Shown piece after piece: positions 49,942 through 61,849 of a DNA stretch of 64,000 nucleotides (positions are counted from its first letter, which is position 1; each line of letters begins with the position of its first letter). The position numbers were made by a program, and so were the translations under genes. A model generated the notes under the pieces. The model worked only from the letters and a program-made list of their open reading frames with translations. It was not told the origin of the DNA and made no database searches. This DNA is from Viscum album. Lineage: Eukaryota; Streptophyta; Magnoliopsida; Santalales; Viscaceae. The stretch lies in NCBI GenBank assembly GCA_963277665.1, contig OY728147.1, positions 1,263,989,424 through 1,264,053,423 of the forward strand, read 5' to 3'.

Positions 49942-52140
49942 AAGGTTTGGCCCCAGCCTTAAACATTACATAATCATAAATTATGTTAATAATTTACATT
50001 GAGAAACTTTTCTTGTTTATATATTTAGAGAATTAGGCCATAACTAATACATTACACCTAAAATATTACAAATCATACACTTCTACATAGTATCTATTTT
50101 TTCATAAAATAAAATCTCTTAAAAGAAAAAAAGAGTTCTTTTCTTACTATAAATCATAATGAATTCTTCCATTCTGTTACTCATCCTTATACCCTATGAA
50201 ATACATTTCAAATACATATGATGAGCATAAAAAGTTTAGTAAGGTATATAAAATAAATAAAGAATACATCAATCCATCAATATATACAAAACATAATCAC
50301 TTTATCATACCTCATGAAATCATAAGATTTTTGAATAACACATAGTAATCACAAATCATAAAGGTATATTGTGGAATCCATTGAATTCATATATTTTAGA
50401 TTTCAAAACTACATAGGGAGTTCTGTTTTGAATACCCATCAGTATATATTACCAAAATCGATTTGTAGAAAAATTAATGTTTACCTCTATCACATTACCC
50501 AATGCATTAGAGAGCTATCTCGGGCTCACCCACCGTTGGTTTATCATAGAACCACCCATATATGTAATCAATAACCAATAAGAATAAAAATATAATAACA
50601 CATGATCAAGAATAAAGTAAAGATAACATTTCCATATTACAAACCGAATATACCATTTCAAGATATTGAAATATTCAATCCATTTATAAACTATTTAAAA
50701 TATTTAATAAAGATATTTTTGAATAAATGTGTCCCATAAAACTATAAAATATTTGAAATGATTTTACAATTTAACAAACTCATGTCCCTATTAATAAATC
50801 TTTATAATATTTCTAAAACATGGACATAAAATAGTAGGATTTTGAAAATTAAAAAATTTAAACATTTAAAACAATGATTTATTTAAAGAATTCATTACCT
50901 CTTGAGAAAATATCATATAAATATAATCAAAGAATAATATCAAAGAAAAATATAAATATTAAGATAATATTAAAATTCATGATATAAAAAGTCCCAATGG
51001 ATGTATATACAATTTATTGGAAAATAAAGGTGAACAACATCAACATATGCCTAAATGGAAGGCGATTGAGACATAGTACTATAAAAAGATTGTATCATTA
51101 TATTAAGGATAAATCAATGAAATAATTATGTGTTAAAAATATAAATACCCCAAATATAAATGGATTTTATGTGTAAAATAGTCATAGCTTATTCACACAT
51201 AATCTTGGAAAAAAAACAAAGACATGGATATTTAACTCAAATGAAATGAGATTGCGTTAATATTTACCTTACAAAGTTTGTATAAATGATATAAGAATTC
51301 ATCAATGGGGTGATCATTTGTGGAAAAATTATAACCACACAATGTAAGTGGAAATTATAACATTTAAAAAAAAAATAGTGATTACACACATAATCTTGGT
51401 ATGATATAATCAATGAAGTATGCCTAAAACATAATGAGAGGAGATTGAGTTTAGAAATTCCATTATGACAATTTGGAAGCTTAATGACATGACATAAAAA
51501 TTAATAAAATGAGTTGATGAGAGTGAAAATGGTTTCTAATCACTTCGAAATAAAATTCAAAACAATAAAGATATAGAAGAAAATATCCCACATCAGAAAA
51601 TTGAAATTAAAATACATTATATAAAATAAGTATTTGACGAAAATATGTTGGTGAAAGGTTCCCTTACTAAGATAATTTTTTAAATTAAATAGACCGATTA
51701 TATATATTCAATCTAAGTACAGATAAACTGAGTACATATATTATAATGGAAATCAGAATTTATTTATTCCACAATCATATAATTATATGAATCTAAGTAG
51801 AATATTAACCCAAATAATAGAAATTGGATTTAGAGGTTCCCTTACATCGTGTCCGACTTGAATCATTAGTTCATTAATCTCCAGAATAATAAACTAAATT
51901 TAATTTCAATGTGATTCTGGAAATTTTACAATTTTATTATTCCTTTTATATCACTTATTACCATGTTATAAAAATAACATAACCATTTATGTTAATTACG
52001 GTTGTTTTGTCAATATTTAGTACTTCAGGAAAAATGAACTTCTAATAATTACATGTTGTCCATGTGGTCAAAAAGACATTATCTCCATAATGATATTCAT
52101 AAAATATATAATATATATCTAGTATATATGTATATGTATC

Positions 52141-52154
52141 TGTGTGTGTGTGTG
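52141..52154. repeat. (TG)7 microsatellite in LTR D
   Basis: Fourteen bases of TG alternation, directly visible, within a longer purine-pyrimidine alternating stretch. Confidence 0.85.
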
Positions 52155-52209
52155 TTTGTGTATTTATAATAGAACATAACATTGGGAGATAAGAAATGAA
52201 ATGCACCAT

Positions 52210-52241
52210 TCATAAAGATTGTAAATCGTACGTATGCATGA
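52210..52241 (-). other. LTR hairpin D1 (weak)
   Basis: TCAT 52,210-52,213 pairs with ATGA 52,238-52,241. The core is decayed (aaagattgtaaatcgtacg) and the inner stem is nearly lost. Confidence 0.4.
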
Positions 52242-52387
52242 TTTCAAATGTCATTTATATTTCATATATTATGGAATAAGAAGATAATGATAATTAAGTA
52301 TGTTATAATTCCAGTATTATATCATATATAATTCATTAACTCCATACTTTATCCATTCCACATATGGCATGAACGAGACATATAACA

Positions 52388-52416
52388 TTGAGGGGTGGCA
52401 TTCCACACTTCCTCAA
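52388..52416 (-). other. LTR hairpin D2
   Basis: TTGAGG 52,388-52,393 pairs with CCTCAA 52,411-52,416, and inside it GTGG 52,395-52,398 pairs with CCAC 52,403-52,406 around loop catt. It lies 177 bases from D1. Confidence 0.65.
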
Positions 52417-52957
52417 ATTAAATTATCATATTTACCCATTATGGAAACCATAAAGGTATGAAATAAATATAAAATATATAATCATAGAAGAAATAAAAAT
52501 ATAATATATATCGCAAATTATTATAGTTCTTTCATAATGGCCACCATGAGGAGGTGTTAAGAGATAATTTAAGAATCATCATTTCATGAGTAAGTAGTTC
52601 TCCATCCATAGAAACAATATTTTTGTATACATTATATGTAGGTGTATGAAAGTTTAGTTTGAATCATTCTTATATCAAAACCCAAGTATCTTGGAGATAC
52701 TAGTGTCATTGTAAGAGAAAAAAATACAGAGAGTTTACGAGATTGGAGAAGGAAAAAATATAAAATAACTCGAGGGAAAACATTACCTTTAAAAAGGTTA
52801 AATCCCTATGGATTGAACCAAAAGGCTTTATTGATATCCCTTCATCCCAAAGTAATACCTATAAGTGGAATAGATGGATGTTGTGAGCTTATTGGATCTG
52901 AATTTGGATTATCCAAGGGTTTTGAGAGGAGTGAGTAATGTTTTATAGGTGGTGTCC

Positions 52958-52965
52958 TTTTATAA
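52958..52965 (-). promoter_or_regulatory. TATA box of LTR D
   Basis: The minus strand reads CTTATAAAAGGACACC in the same context as in LTRs A, B and C. Confidence 0.65.
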
Positions 52966-54824
52966 GGGGGAGGAGAGGTTCTTTGGGAAAGAATCAAAGT
53001 ATTATTTTATTATAAAATTATTTTCAGTTTCATAGGGTCCAAAAATCATTAAATTCAAAGATAATATGACTATAAGTCAAAATAAAATCATCCAATAAGA
53101 AGTGGACTGGTTTTGGATATTGATTTAGTCCTTATCCTTTTTATTTAACCCTTTGTTATCGTATTTACATTTTACCACGTCTTCTTGTATATTCATAATA
53201 TATTGTTACTATACATAATATAAAATACCTTGTGATGAAAAAATGATCATTAATGAAAATTTTAACATTATATATATTATTTTTCTAAATCATAGCTTTT
53301 AAAACAATTTTATCATTTAAAAAAATAGTAATTGATTTAAAAACTCATTTATTTAAAATTTTATACTATTCATATGTTGACATTTTCAAACTCTATGAAA
53401 ACATGATCAATTCAAAAAAAATCATTAATTCAAATATAAAAATTCATAATCACTAATAATATTCTTAGATGGAATTCAGAAATTAAAAATATATTTATTT
53501 TAATATTTATAATCTCATTTGTATAAAACATTCATTAATGATGTAATCGTTACATCCTCATTTTGGCATAAATAATATTATTTATATGATTTCCAAAAAC
53601 AATAAATAAAATACCATGATGTAGGAAATTGTTTTAGATTTATAATAAATATTTATTGTTGAAAATATTTTTTATATATCCCCATATAAAAATTGTTTTA
53701 CTAAAAGATATATTATTATGTTACATTTTCCATAGCATTAACATAATTTTAATAAAATATCATTTTCACTTACAAGTGGCTCCATGGGGTCCCAAAATCT
53801 ACCCAAGGATCCCATGATTGGACATGTATCATCCAATAGGGTATGTACATATGTTAGGGGTAATTTATTATTATTAAAATATAATTGTTTACCCTTATTT
53901 AACAGATTTACCCATTAACTAAAGAAAATAAAATATTTTCTGATGTTACTATTCATAAAGTATAAATATAATGGTTACCTATTTTCAAAAGTTGTGAATC
54001 CTGATTAAAAATACGAAATCCATTTTTCCAAATTCAAAACACAGAATTTGATGAAATTTATTTTAAATTAATTCTTGTTGTCAAAACCAAAAAGCGTGTT
54101 TTTATGAAATAATAACTATCAAAAATTTGTCACTTCTTTATATCCAATTTCAATGTGAAATTACATTCAATGACCATATTTAGATTAAATGATAATAATT
54201 TAATCTAATTAAACTTTAAAACAAATTAAATGAATAATATAACAATATAAATAAATTAGATTCATAAGCGGGTTTGAATTAAAATGCAATACTTTTCACT
54301 ATTCCTAAAAAATGAACATTATCAGGAAAATATTAAAAGTTTACCGAAAGTTAATTTTGATTCCCCGATTCTAAAGATAATTTTATATTTTCAAATATAT
54401 AATATAAATGTGAAATAACTATATTTAAAAAGGGTTATCCATATAAAGGTGTTAAATCAACCTTTAAAATAATATTTGAGTATTTCATGATTAAAATTTG
54501 ATCCATTGTTATTTTAAGCCAAAAAAATTTATTGGATAAAAGTAAAAAATTTAAAAAATATGTGTAATCATATTGTAGTTAGTTTTTTTCATTCCCACCA
54601 ATTCAATGGCTAGAAATTAACTATAATTTAAAATAATAATAATAATATATTATTTTTTTGTATAACTCAATGGTGTGTACAATGTAAAATTTCAAAGAAA
54701 CCCGTTTTTGTGTGTTGAGTACGCTATTAGACATAGAATCCACTTGAAATTAAAATTCGTATTTAATTAAAAAATATTAATAAATATAAAATTTTCATAT
54801 TCTTTATTTAGCTGGGATGTTACA

Positions 54825-56056
54825 ATAAAATACATTTGTTTATTGGGAGTGAAGGTGAATCATTATATAAAACATTGATGATAATTTCTTCGGAATATTG
54901 GTGGTTCTTGATCCCAATGAAATAATTTTAATTTATATATTAATACAATGTGTGAAAAAAGATTCTAGAACATTTCATAAGTTATAATACATATATTATT
55001 GTCTTCTTCAACCATAAAAATGGTTTCACGACCAGAATTGAAGAAGGTAATAGAAATTGAATACCCATCGTATTTGAATTTGATTAATTAACACATCTTA
55101 GATGGTGTTTTCATTTATTTTAAAAAGAAATGGAAAAGGGAGATGATGTTGAATTATTACATTTTGACAATAGAATTTAAGTGCATGTAAGGGACTAGAG
55201 ATATCATAACATTTGGATGAATGTATAAAATAAATGTAATGTTGAGAAATCCATTACTAAAATATGACATCCTAATGACATCACCTAAAATTTCACAAAA
55301 TATTTGATAAGAGAAAAACGGGTGTTTCATCATTATTTCATAATATAGAATTTAAAGGGGATATTTAATGACATATCTCAACGTAATCCAATTGAATGTA
55401 ATGAAGAATAACGTAATAAGAAATAAATTTTATGAAAATTATTATCTAAATATTTTTAATTTTATTTTTATATAAAATTATTATTTATTCAAAAAACAAC
55501 ATTAAAACTATATATCATATTATGAAACCTTGAAAATGTTATCATTGTACAATAAAATTCTATTATATCCATAAGACAATAAAATAACATAATATAATTA
55601 AATATTTTGAAAAGACATTTCTATTACAAACTATTAAATTATTCATAAAATTGTGATTAAAATATTTATGACATACAAAAATACCGATACATATACAATG
55701 GTCATTTTGTCACATATATGATGTCTAAATTGTATATATACATTCTTGGGTGCCATTATTATTTCTTTAACCAATTTACGTTTCGTTACAATTAATAAGA
55801 GTAATAGTACTATTAATAAGGGTATGTGTAATATTCCTAAAGGTATGTTAAAATTCACCAATAAAATATGTTTAGTCTTATCAGACATTAATATTCTTAC
55901 AGAATGCAACCGCGTATGTCAATTTTTTCAAAATTCAAATCATATAGGTGGAAATATTTTATTTACTTGATGGGTTATAACAAAGTGGTGCTTTGTGGAG
56001 ACATAGTGTTTCATGCATTCTATGTTAAATGTTTTTGTAAATTTGTGGGGTGTTAC
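54825..56056 (-). repeat. LTR F, right part
   Basis: Continues LTR F after the ATAAA duplication and ends GGGGTGTTACA at 56,056, the terminal form of this family. Together with 40,662-42,854 it gives an LTR of about 3.4 kb, close to LTR A. The 88-codon minus-strand frame 55,643-55,909 with a hydrophobic run (LLIVLLLLLIV) overlaps a plus-strand frame and lies in U3; I take it as chance. Confidence 0.6.
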
Positions 56057-56152
56057 ATAATTCCCTCCTCAACTGAATTATTTCCTCACAATTCTGAACA
56101 TCACTTTTAATGTTTAAGATTGATGCTTGAAACTTCCCTGGTTGAAGACATA
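56057..56152 (-). other. Polypurine tract and interior stub of element F
   Basis: On the minus strand GAGGAGGGAATTA directly precedes the start of LTR F, so sequence to the right is the 3' end of the interior of F. Only 96 bases remain before element E begins. The remainder should lie beyond the far end of E, outside the window. Confidence 0.5.
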
Positions 56153-58798
56153 TGACAACCCGAATCTTTTATTACACAATTAAACATAATTTATAACACA
56201 AACTCCACTTCATACAATATAGAAGATCGATAGGTCTAGTTTCATTGGGGATTAGGATCATTACATAAAACATAAAACATGAAATACAACATCTTTATTG
56301 AAAACATCCTTTACATGACCACTATATTCCCTCGTACTTAACATTGCATGGGATAACCTGCGGACATGCATAAGAAAAGGGTGAGATATAAATCCCTGTA
56401 AGAGAATAATCGTGGAATTAAATTAAAAATATTATACATGTTAGACAATATGAATATCAATTGAGTACAAGATACGCGTAAACATAAAGGCATGATAGAG
56501 AATGATAATCATAACATGGAATGGTGGAAATAACACTTAACATGGAATTAGCTTGACCCAAGGCTCATTGCACATGGAGCATGAGTAAATCCTTATTTCA
56601 CATGAGCACTAGTAAAACTTAGATGCACTTAAATTATCACGAGTAAAAGAACATTGCACAAGACTTATCGTGATACTATACTTTACCCAATTTATTGTAT
56701 CACTATAAGGGCACACCCTTCTAAAACATTTCATTTCATGCATAAGTGTGCCACATGGATCATATAACACGGTTTCATAAAACATCATAATTTATTCCAC
56801 AATAAAGTAATGTGGAATACATAAATTAAACCATTTAAACAATAAATAAATATTCATAATGTTGAATACCCTTGATAGAGAAATGGGTATGGTATTAACT
56901 ATACAACGTCATTAGCTTAGAAAATCGGTGCAATTTCGGCAGTGTAACGGTGTGACGTAAGAATTCATAAAACTGTTTGATGAGCTAGAAATTGGTTTCT
57001 AATTATAGGTAATGAAAAAGAAAGTATTTTGGTCATATAAATACTTTTCCCATCAATTTTAATTGATTTTGGAGTCAAGATACAAAATAATTGATTGAAT
57101 GTAAAATATGAGAGAGATATTTCATCCAGAAATTTGGCATAGTAACAGGTGTAAATGGGAGGTATTTAATGATAGATAAAGGGTTCTACCATCCTTAAAT
57201 CATAATGAGGGTAGTATGGTGGAGGTCTGAAACCATACCCAAATATTTATTTTTGAAATTAAAATGGAATAACAATTTAAAGAATATTTGACAAAAATGA
57301 GAAAGGAAGAAAACCCCTTACATGGAAGTGTGCTTCCAAGGGAATGAGATAGGCATGAGAGAGGCTTATTTAGAGCTTGGGTCACCTTTGTAGGATTCTA
57401 GAGAAATTAGGGAAGAGGTTGGAAGATCTGAAAATGATTTAAATGAGGAGGAAGTGGGAGCATGGGTGGGTTTATATAGGAAAGGTGAGAGAATTCTTTA
57501 TTATTTAGGTTTGGGACAACTCACTTTAAACAAATCCAAACCACAAACCATCCCAAGGTTTTTGCCCACATTTTTTGGAAAATGGAATTAGAAAACAATA
57601 TTTAATAAGGAAAAATTCAGAAATTATTGAAATAATATGGTTTCTTATGTGGAGGTGAGCCACACTCTGAAGGAAAACAATTTTAAAAGACAAGATGTTT
57701 AATAAGTCTTAAATCGGTCCATTAATGCTCTGTAAAATAAGTCAAAAAACCCAAATTCATAGTATTTTAATGGTAAAAAATATATTGGCCGAACATAAGT
57801 TATATAGTATTTTATTAAATAAATATTGGGTTATTATGATGTCATAAAACACATTATATATTTAAATAGTATTAAATTTTTACCCAAATATTTGACTATA
57901 TCAAAAAATTATGAAAAAATCAACATTGGATAATTTCGACGTCCTGATTCCAGAAATAATATTTATTTTATCTAAATAATTTTATAAATATGTTAATTTT
58001 TACTTTCAAAATAAAAACTGACATTTATCGATAATTCATAAGTTTTGATAAAAATGGTTTTAAATTCTTAATAAAAATTACGATTCCATTCATAAAATTA
58101 TACGATCATTTATATTTAATATAAATTAATTTAATAATAATAAAAATATTTAATAAAAATATTATTTATTTTAAAAATCCACTAATTCATGAAAATATAT
58201 TTCTTAGTCGAACATTAACTAAAAATACTATTTCTCTTTTAAAAAAACTATTTACAAGGCAACAAAAATAAAATGAAGGTATATTAATTATTATATAAAA
58301 AAATAATGTACATAATGATAGTGATATGGTCATGTTACATAACCCCAAATAACACCTACATAAGACAAAATTGTAAGGTGTGCATTGGTGACAGACTCTT
58401 ATGGTGGCTCAAATAACATTGCTCGGGTGGTAATCTCTATCAACTTCTATTTCACTTGTAATTGGCCCCGCTCGAGCTTAACATATTCAAGCTTGGATTG
58501 GGATTGGTCAAGAGAAAAGCCCAATGACCCCACCTTCTATCTAATCTCTAAAAAATGGGCTTCATATTGGGCATGCCTACTGGATGAGGACGTCGATTTC
58601 TTTGTCTGAGTAAATTGGATTTGTTAAAACACTATATTTATACTAATCCGGTGATCACTGTTAAACATCTATATTATCAACGATCACAATTATTAACATA
58701 AAACAGAAGAATTTGACATTTTAGATAAACATTTTACATAAATAGAAATTTAATTAGACCAATATGGATTTCCATTAATGAATGTTTGGGTCGTTACA
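56153..58798 (-). repeat. 3' LTR of element E (2,646 bp)
   Basis: Left end TGACAACCC, right end GGGTCGTTACA. The minus-strand promoter TATATAAA is at 57,471-57,478, followed in transcription order by a CT-rich leader. Upstream U3 has GGCCCA-like clusters and a CCAAT at 58,503-58,507. It shares the terminal stem-loop block at about 56,376-56,400 with LTRs A and F, but I find no member of the hairpin array. The 61- and 74-codon frames inside are chance. Confidence 0.85.
57471..57478 (-). promoter_or_regulatory. TATA box of LTR E
   Basis: The minus strand reads CCTATATAAACCCACCCATG, a clean TATA box followed by CT-rich sequence. Confidence 0.65.
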
Positions 58799-58812
58799 AT
58801 CTTCCCCCATTA
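58799..58812 (-). promoter_or_regulatory. Polypurine tract, element E
   Basis: On the minus strand TAATGGGGGAAGAT ends at the LTR start TGTAACGACCC. Confidence 0.75.
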
Positions 58813-59211
58813 ATGATATTTCACCCTCAAATTTTTTTCCCCGCACTAAAACAGATGTGGGTAAATCTACTTCATCATTTCCTCTGATTCCCATGTCACT
58901 TCTTCAAACATTTGGTTTCACCACAACACCTTGATGTGCGGCATTGTATTATTTTTCAAAACATTTTGTCTATGATCTATGATTTTCATCGGTTGCTCCA
59001 CATTAAAAAGGTCATCCTCTATCTGTACCACCTATGAAGAGAGTACATGTGAATGGTCTTGTATGTACTTCTTTATGAGGGATACATGAAATACATCATG
59101 TACCTTGTCCATTTTAGGTGTTAGTGCAAGTTGATAGGCCACAACCCTAACACGATCAGGATTCTTGATGGGGCCGATATACCTTGGACTTAACATCCAT
59201 TTCATTCCAAA
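58813..59211 (-). pseudogene. pol: Integrase C-terminal and chromodomain-like tail, element E
   Basis: Minus-strand reading gives LSPRYIGPIKNPDRV, VAYQLALTPKMDKVHDVFHV, KYIQDHSHVLSS, HIKVLW, then EVTWESEEMMKYIYPHLF, the reduced chromodomain-like end of Tekay elements. Stops fall after VLSS, VLW and HLF, and the junction to the integrase frame at 59,212 also has a stop. Order and spacing are as in element G at 7,578-8,022. Confidence 0.8.
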
Positions 59212-60200
59212 TCACGTGGCCTTATTCAACAGAGATATCTGTAGAAATACCATGCATCCACCATTAAACTCAAGGTCTCGTCGATGGTTATCTACATAAC
59301 TCTTCTGTTGACTACGGGTTGCCTTGATATGATGCTGGATGGTTTTAACCTTCTCTATCATTTCATTGACCATTTCTGGTCCAAACAACATATTCTCACC
59401 AACCTCATCCCAACATGCTAATGTTCTACACCATTTCTCATGAAGGGCTTCATATGGTGCAATTTGGATGCTCGATTGGAAACTATTATTATAAAAAAAC
59501 ACAAATAGAGAAAGATGATGATCCCAGCCTACTTTAAAATCCAATGAGCATGATCTCAATATGTCTTCATGTTTTTGGATAGTCTGCTTGGATAGGCCAT
59601 CTGTTTGAGGATGATAGGCCATACTGAAGTTCAGTTTAGTTTTCAAAGCATGTTGGAGACTCTTCCAAAACATAGAGGTCAATCTTGTATCTCGATCAGA
59701 CACAATATATAATGGTACTCCCTACAGCCTTACCACTTTTCTGAAATATACTCGTGCCAATTGATCTAATGAGAAATCCTCCTGTAATGAAATGAAGTGT
59801 GTAGACATTGTAAGATGATCCACAACAACCCAGATTTCATTGTTGCCTTTGGATGCCTTCAGAAGTCCAGTGACAAATTCCATGGTGATGTTCTCCCATT
59901 TCCATTCTGGTATAGGCAATGGTTGCATCATCACCTTGGACTTCTGCCTCACTTATTTCACATGCAAACACACCAGACACATTGATGTATTTTCAACGAT
60001 CTCCTTCTTCATATTATCCAACAAATAATTCTCTCGGAGTTCTCGACTCATATTTGTGTTTCCTAGGTGAATAGAGAAACTTCAACTATGTCCATCATCC
60101 AAAAGTTCCTTCTATAGCTCCAGACATGATGGAAAATATAGTCTTTTTCCGAATCTCACAATTACTTCTTCATTAACATTAAACTCAGAGGATTTCCCTT
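59212..60200 (-). pseudogene. pol: Integrase remnant, element E
   Basis: The zinc finger (about 60,000-60,110) keeps its pattern, with CLVC intact. The core starts PIPEWKWENITMEFVTGL (frame 59,722-59,952), where the first catalytic Asp (MDF in the family) is Glu. An in-frame TAG at about 59,720 (from CAG or CAx) separates it from the next frame, 59,212-59,703, which starts at SDRDTRLTSMFWKSLQ with the second catalytic Asp present. YHPQTDGLSKQT follows: the catalytic Glu, 35 residues after that Asp, is Lys, and the next Arg is Gln, both G-to-A changes on the coding strand. The rest of the domain is uninterrupted for 163 codons. Confidence 0.9.
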
Positions 60201-60399
60201 TTCTGATTACATCCACTTTTTTCTGAATTCCCACATCATATTTTTGAGCATATTTTAATCTTTCCAAAAGTGAATTATGGTCAATAATTTGTGAAAGGAT
60301 TGATGATGTTCCCTTTTTTTATTATTCCCTTGTCCATCTGAAACAAATATAAGAAGATTGGATCTGTATAAATTCTCATCAATGATAGAATCGTTGGGT

Positions 60400-60958
60400 C
60401 CTTTCTAATTAGGGCATCGGCCACCTTGTTCACTTTCCTAAGGTGGTAATGGATTGAGAAGTCATAATCATTTATCAGCTCTAACCATCTTCATTTGCAC
60501 ATGTTCAACACTTTCTGTGTCAATATATACTTGAGGAATTTGTAGGCCGTATATATTTCACACTTCTCCCCAAAGAGATAATGCTGCCAAATTTTCAAAG
60601 TGAAGATCCCTGAAGCCAACTCATGTTCATGTGTTGGGTAGTTTTTTTCATGAAAATTAAATTGACTTGATGTATAGGCAATTACGTTGTCATTTTGAAT
60701 CACCACACATCCCAATCCCTTCTTTGAAGCATCACTAAATACCATAAAAAGTTTTCTACTTGTGGGTAATGTGAGAACAGGCATAGTGATAAGCCTATTT
60801 TTCCACTCCATGAAGCTTTCATCGCATTCATCACTCCAAGAAATCTTTACTCCCTTTTGAGTTATCTTTGTAAGAGGGTTGGACAATCTTGAGAAATTTC
60901 TCACAAATCGTAAACAATATCCAGTTATCTCTAAGAAACTACAGATATCCATTACCAA
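60400..60958 (-). pseudogene. pol: RNase H and RT connection, element E
   Basis: The 155-codon frame 60,491-60,958 begins in the RT connection (GYCLRFVRNFSRLSNPLTKI) and runs through RNase H: VFSDASKKGLGCVV, NYPTHEHELASGIFTLKIW, HYLFGEKCEIYTAYKFLKYI. The first Asp and the Glu of the active site are present, but the second Asp (YTDHK in the family) is Ala. After a stop, the final motif VADALIRKD lies at about 60,395-60,425 with its Asp kept. Confidence 0.9.
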
Positions 60959-61640
60959 TGTTGTCCTTGTTCATCCCTCAATTGCATCTGTTTTGGAGGG
61001 ATCCATGGATATCCCATTTCTTGTGATGATATGTCCCAATAATGATACCTCCTTCAACCAAAACTCACACTTTCTATTATTTTCATAGATCTTCTCCTTC
61101 CGCAAGGTCTCTAGTACAGTTCTTAGATGCTCCTCATGATCCTCCGTGGTTATGGAGTATATCAGAATATCATCTATAAAGACTACAAAAAATTTGTTGA
61201 GGTAATCTCTAAAGAATCTATTCTTCTAGTCCATGAATATTGGTGGAGCATTAGTGAGTCTGAAAGGCATTACTATGAATTCAATAATAAATGTATCTTG
61301 TACAATAAGCAGTCTTGGGGATATCTTCCTTCTTCACCATTACATGATAATATCCCGGCCTCAAATCCACCTTGGAGAAGTATTGTTCTCCACACAGCTG
61401 ATATAACAAGTCATATATTCATGGGAGATGATACTTGTTCATTATCGTTTTTAAGCTCACAATAATCGATACAAAGGCGCATTGACCCGTTTTTATTCTT
61501 GACGAAGGGGGCTGGTGAACCCCATGGTGATGCACTTGGGTGTATAAACCCTTTATCCAAATTCTCCTATAGTTTTTTATTCTGCTCCATGACCTCCACA
61601 ATAGCCATTCTATATAGAGTATTTCATATTGTCAATGCCA
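60959..61640 (-). pseudogene. pol: Reverse transcriptase remnant, element E
   Basis: Minus-strand fragments in order: [18 protein letters not shown] (about 61,510-61,560), [13 protein letters not shown], a frameshift near 61,450, then NKYHLP, YFSKVDLRPGYYHVM, KKEDIPKTAY, MPFRLTNAPPIFMD followed by a stop, and VVFIDDILIYS. The catalytic FIDD box (61,169-61,180) is intact, unlike in element G. It is followed by LGHIITRNGISMDPSK. The domain is broken by one clear frameshift and at least two stops. Confidence 0.9.
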
Positions 61641-61849
61641 CAAGTATAAGATCAATTTAGAATTGAACATCACTTCTTAGAAGAATTCCATGCAATTTCT
61701 CGGGAAACACTTCAGAGAATTCCCTCATAATAGGCATGTCCTAAATGATGGTTGCCTCTTTAGACTCAATCATCTAAGCTAGATACGCATGCTCATAGGA
61801 TAGTAATATCCATTCTTGAGATGATGGAGATAAAGAAGATTCATCTTCC

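Larger units (their letters stand above)
42855..54824 (-). mobile_element. Non-autonomous LTR retrotransposon C-D (LARD-like)
   Basis: Two LTRs of 4,855 bp (C) and 4,881 bp (D) flank a 2,234-bp interior with a Met-tRNA primer site beside D and a polypurine tract beside C, in minus orientation. The pentamer ATAAA occurs directly before C (42,850-42,854) and directly after D (54,825-54,829), the expected target duplication; in AT-rich DNA this alone is weak, but it fits all other borders. No pol domain is readable, so the element must have moved with enzymes supplied by another element. LTRs this long around so short an interior fit the large retrotransposon derivative class. Confidence 0.8.
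49944..54824 (-). repeat. LTR D (5' LTR of C-D, 4.88 kb)
   Basis: Left end GGTTTGGCCCCAGCC beside the primer site (the first base TG mutated), right end GGGATGTTACA. It is collinear with LTR C. At the site where C has an (AT)n run (about 45,015-45,055), D has a (TG)n run at 52,141-52,154. Conserved blocks include cattacccaatgcattagag (50,494), the promoter and two hairpins. No reading frame is shared with C. Confidence 0.8.

Noticed and set aside
55643..55909. Small membrane protein
   Set aside because: The hydrophobic run comes from AT-rich sequence within U3 of LTR F, and an opposite frame of similar length overlaps it.
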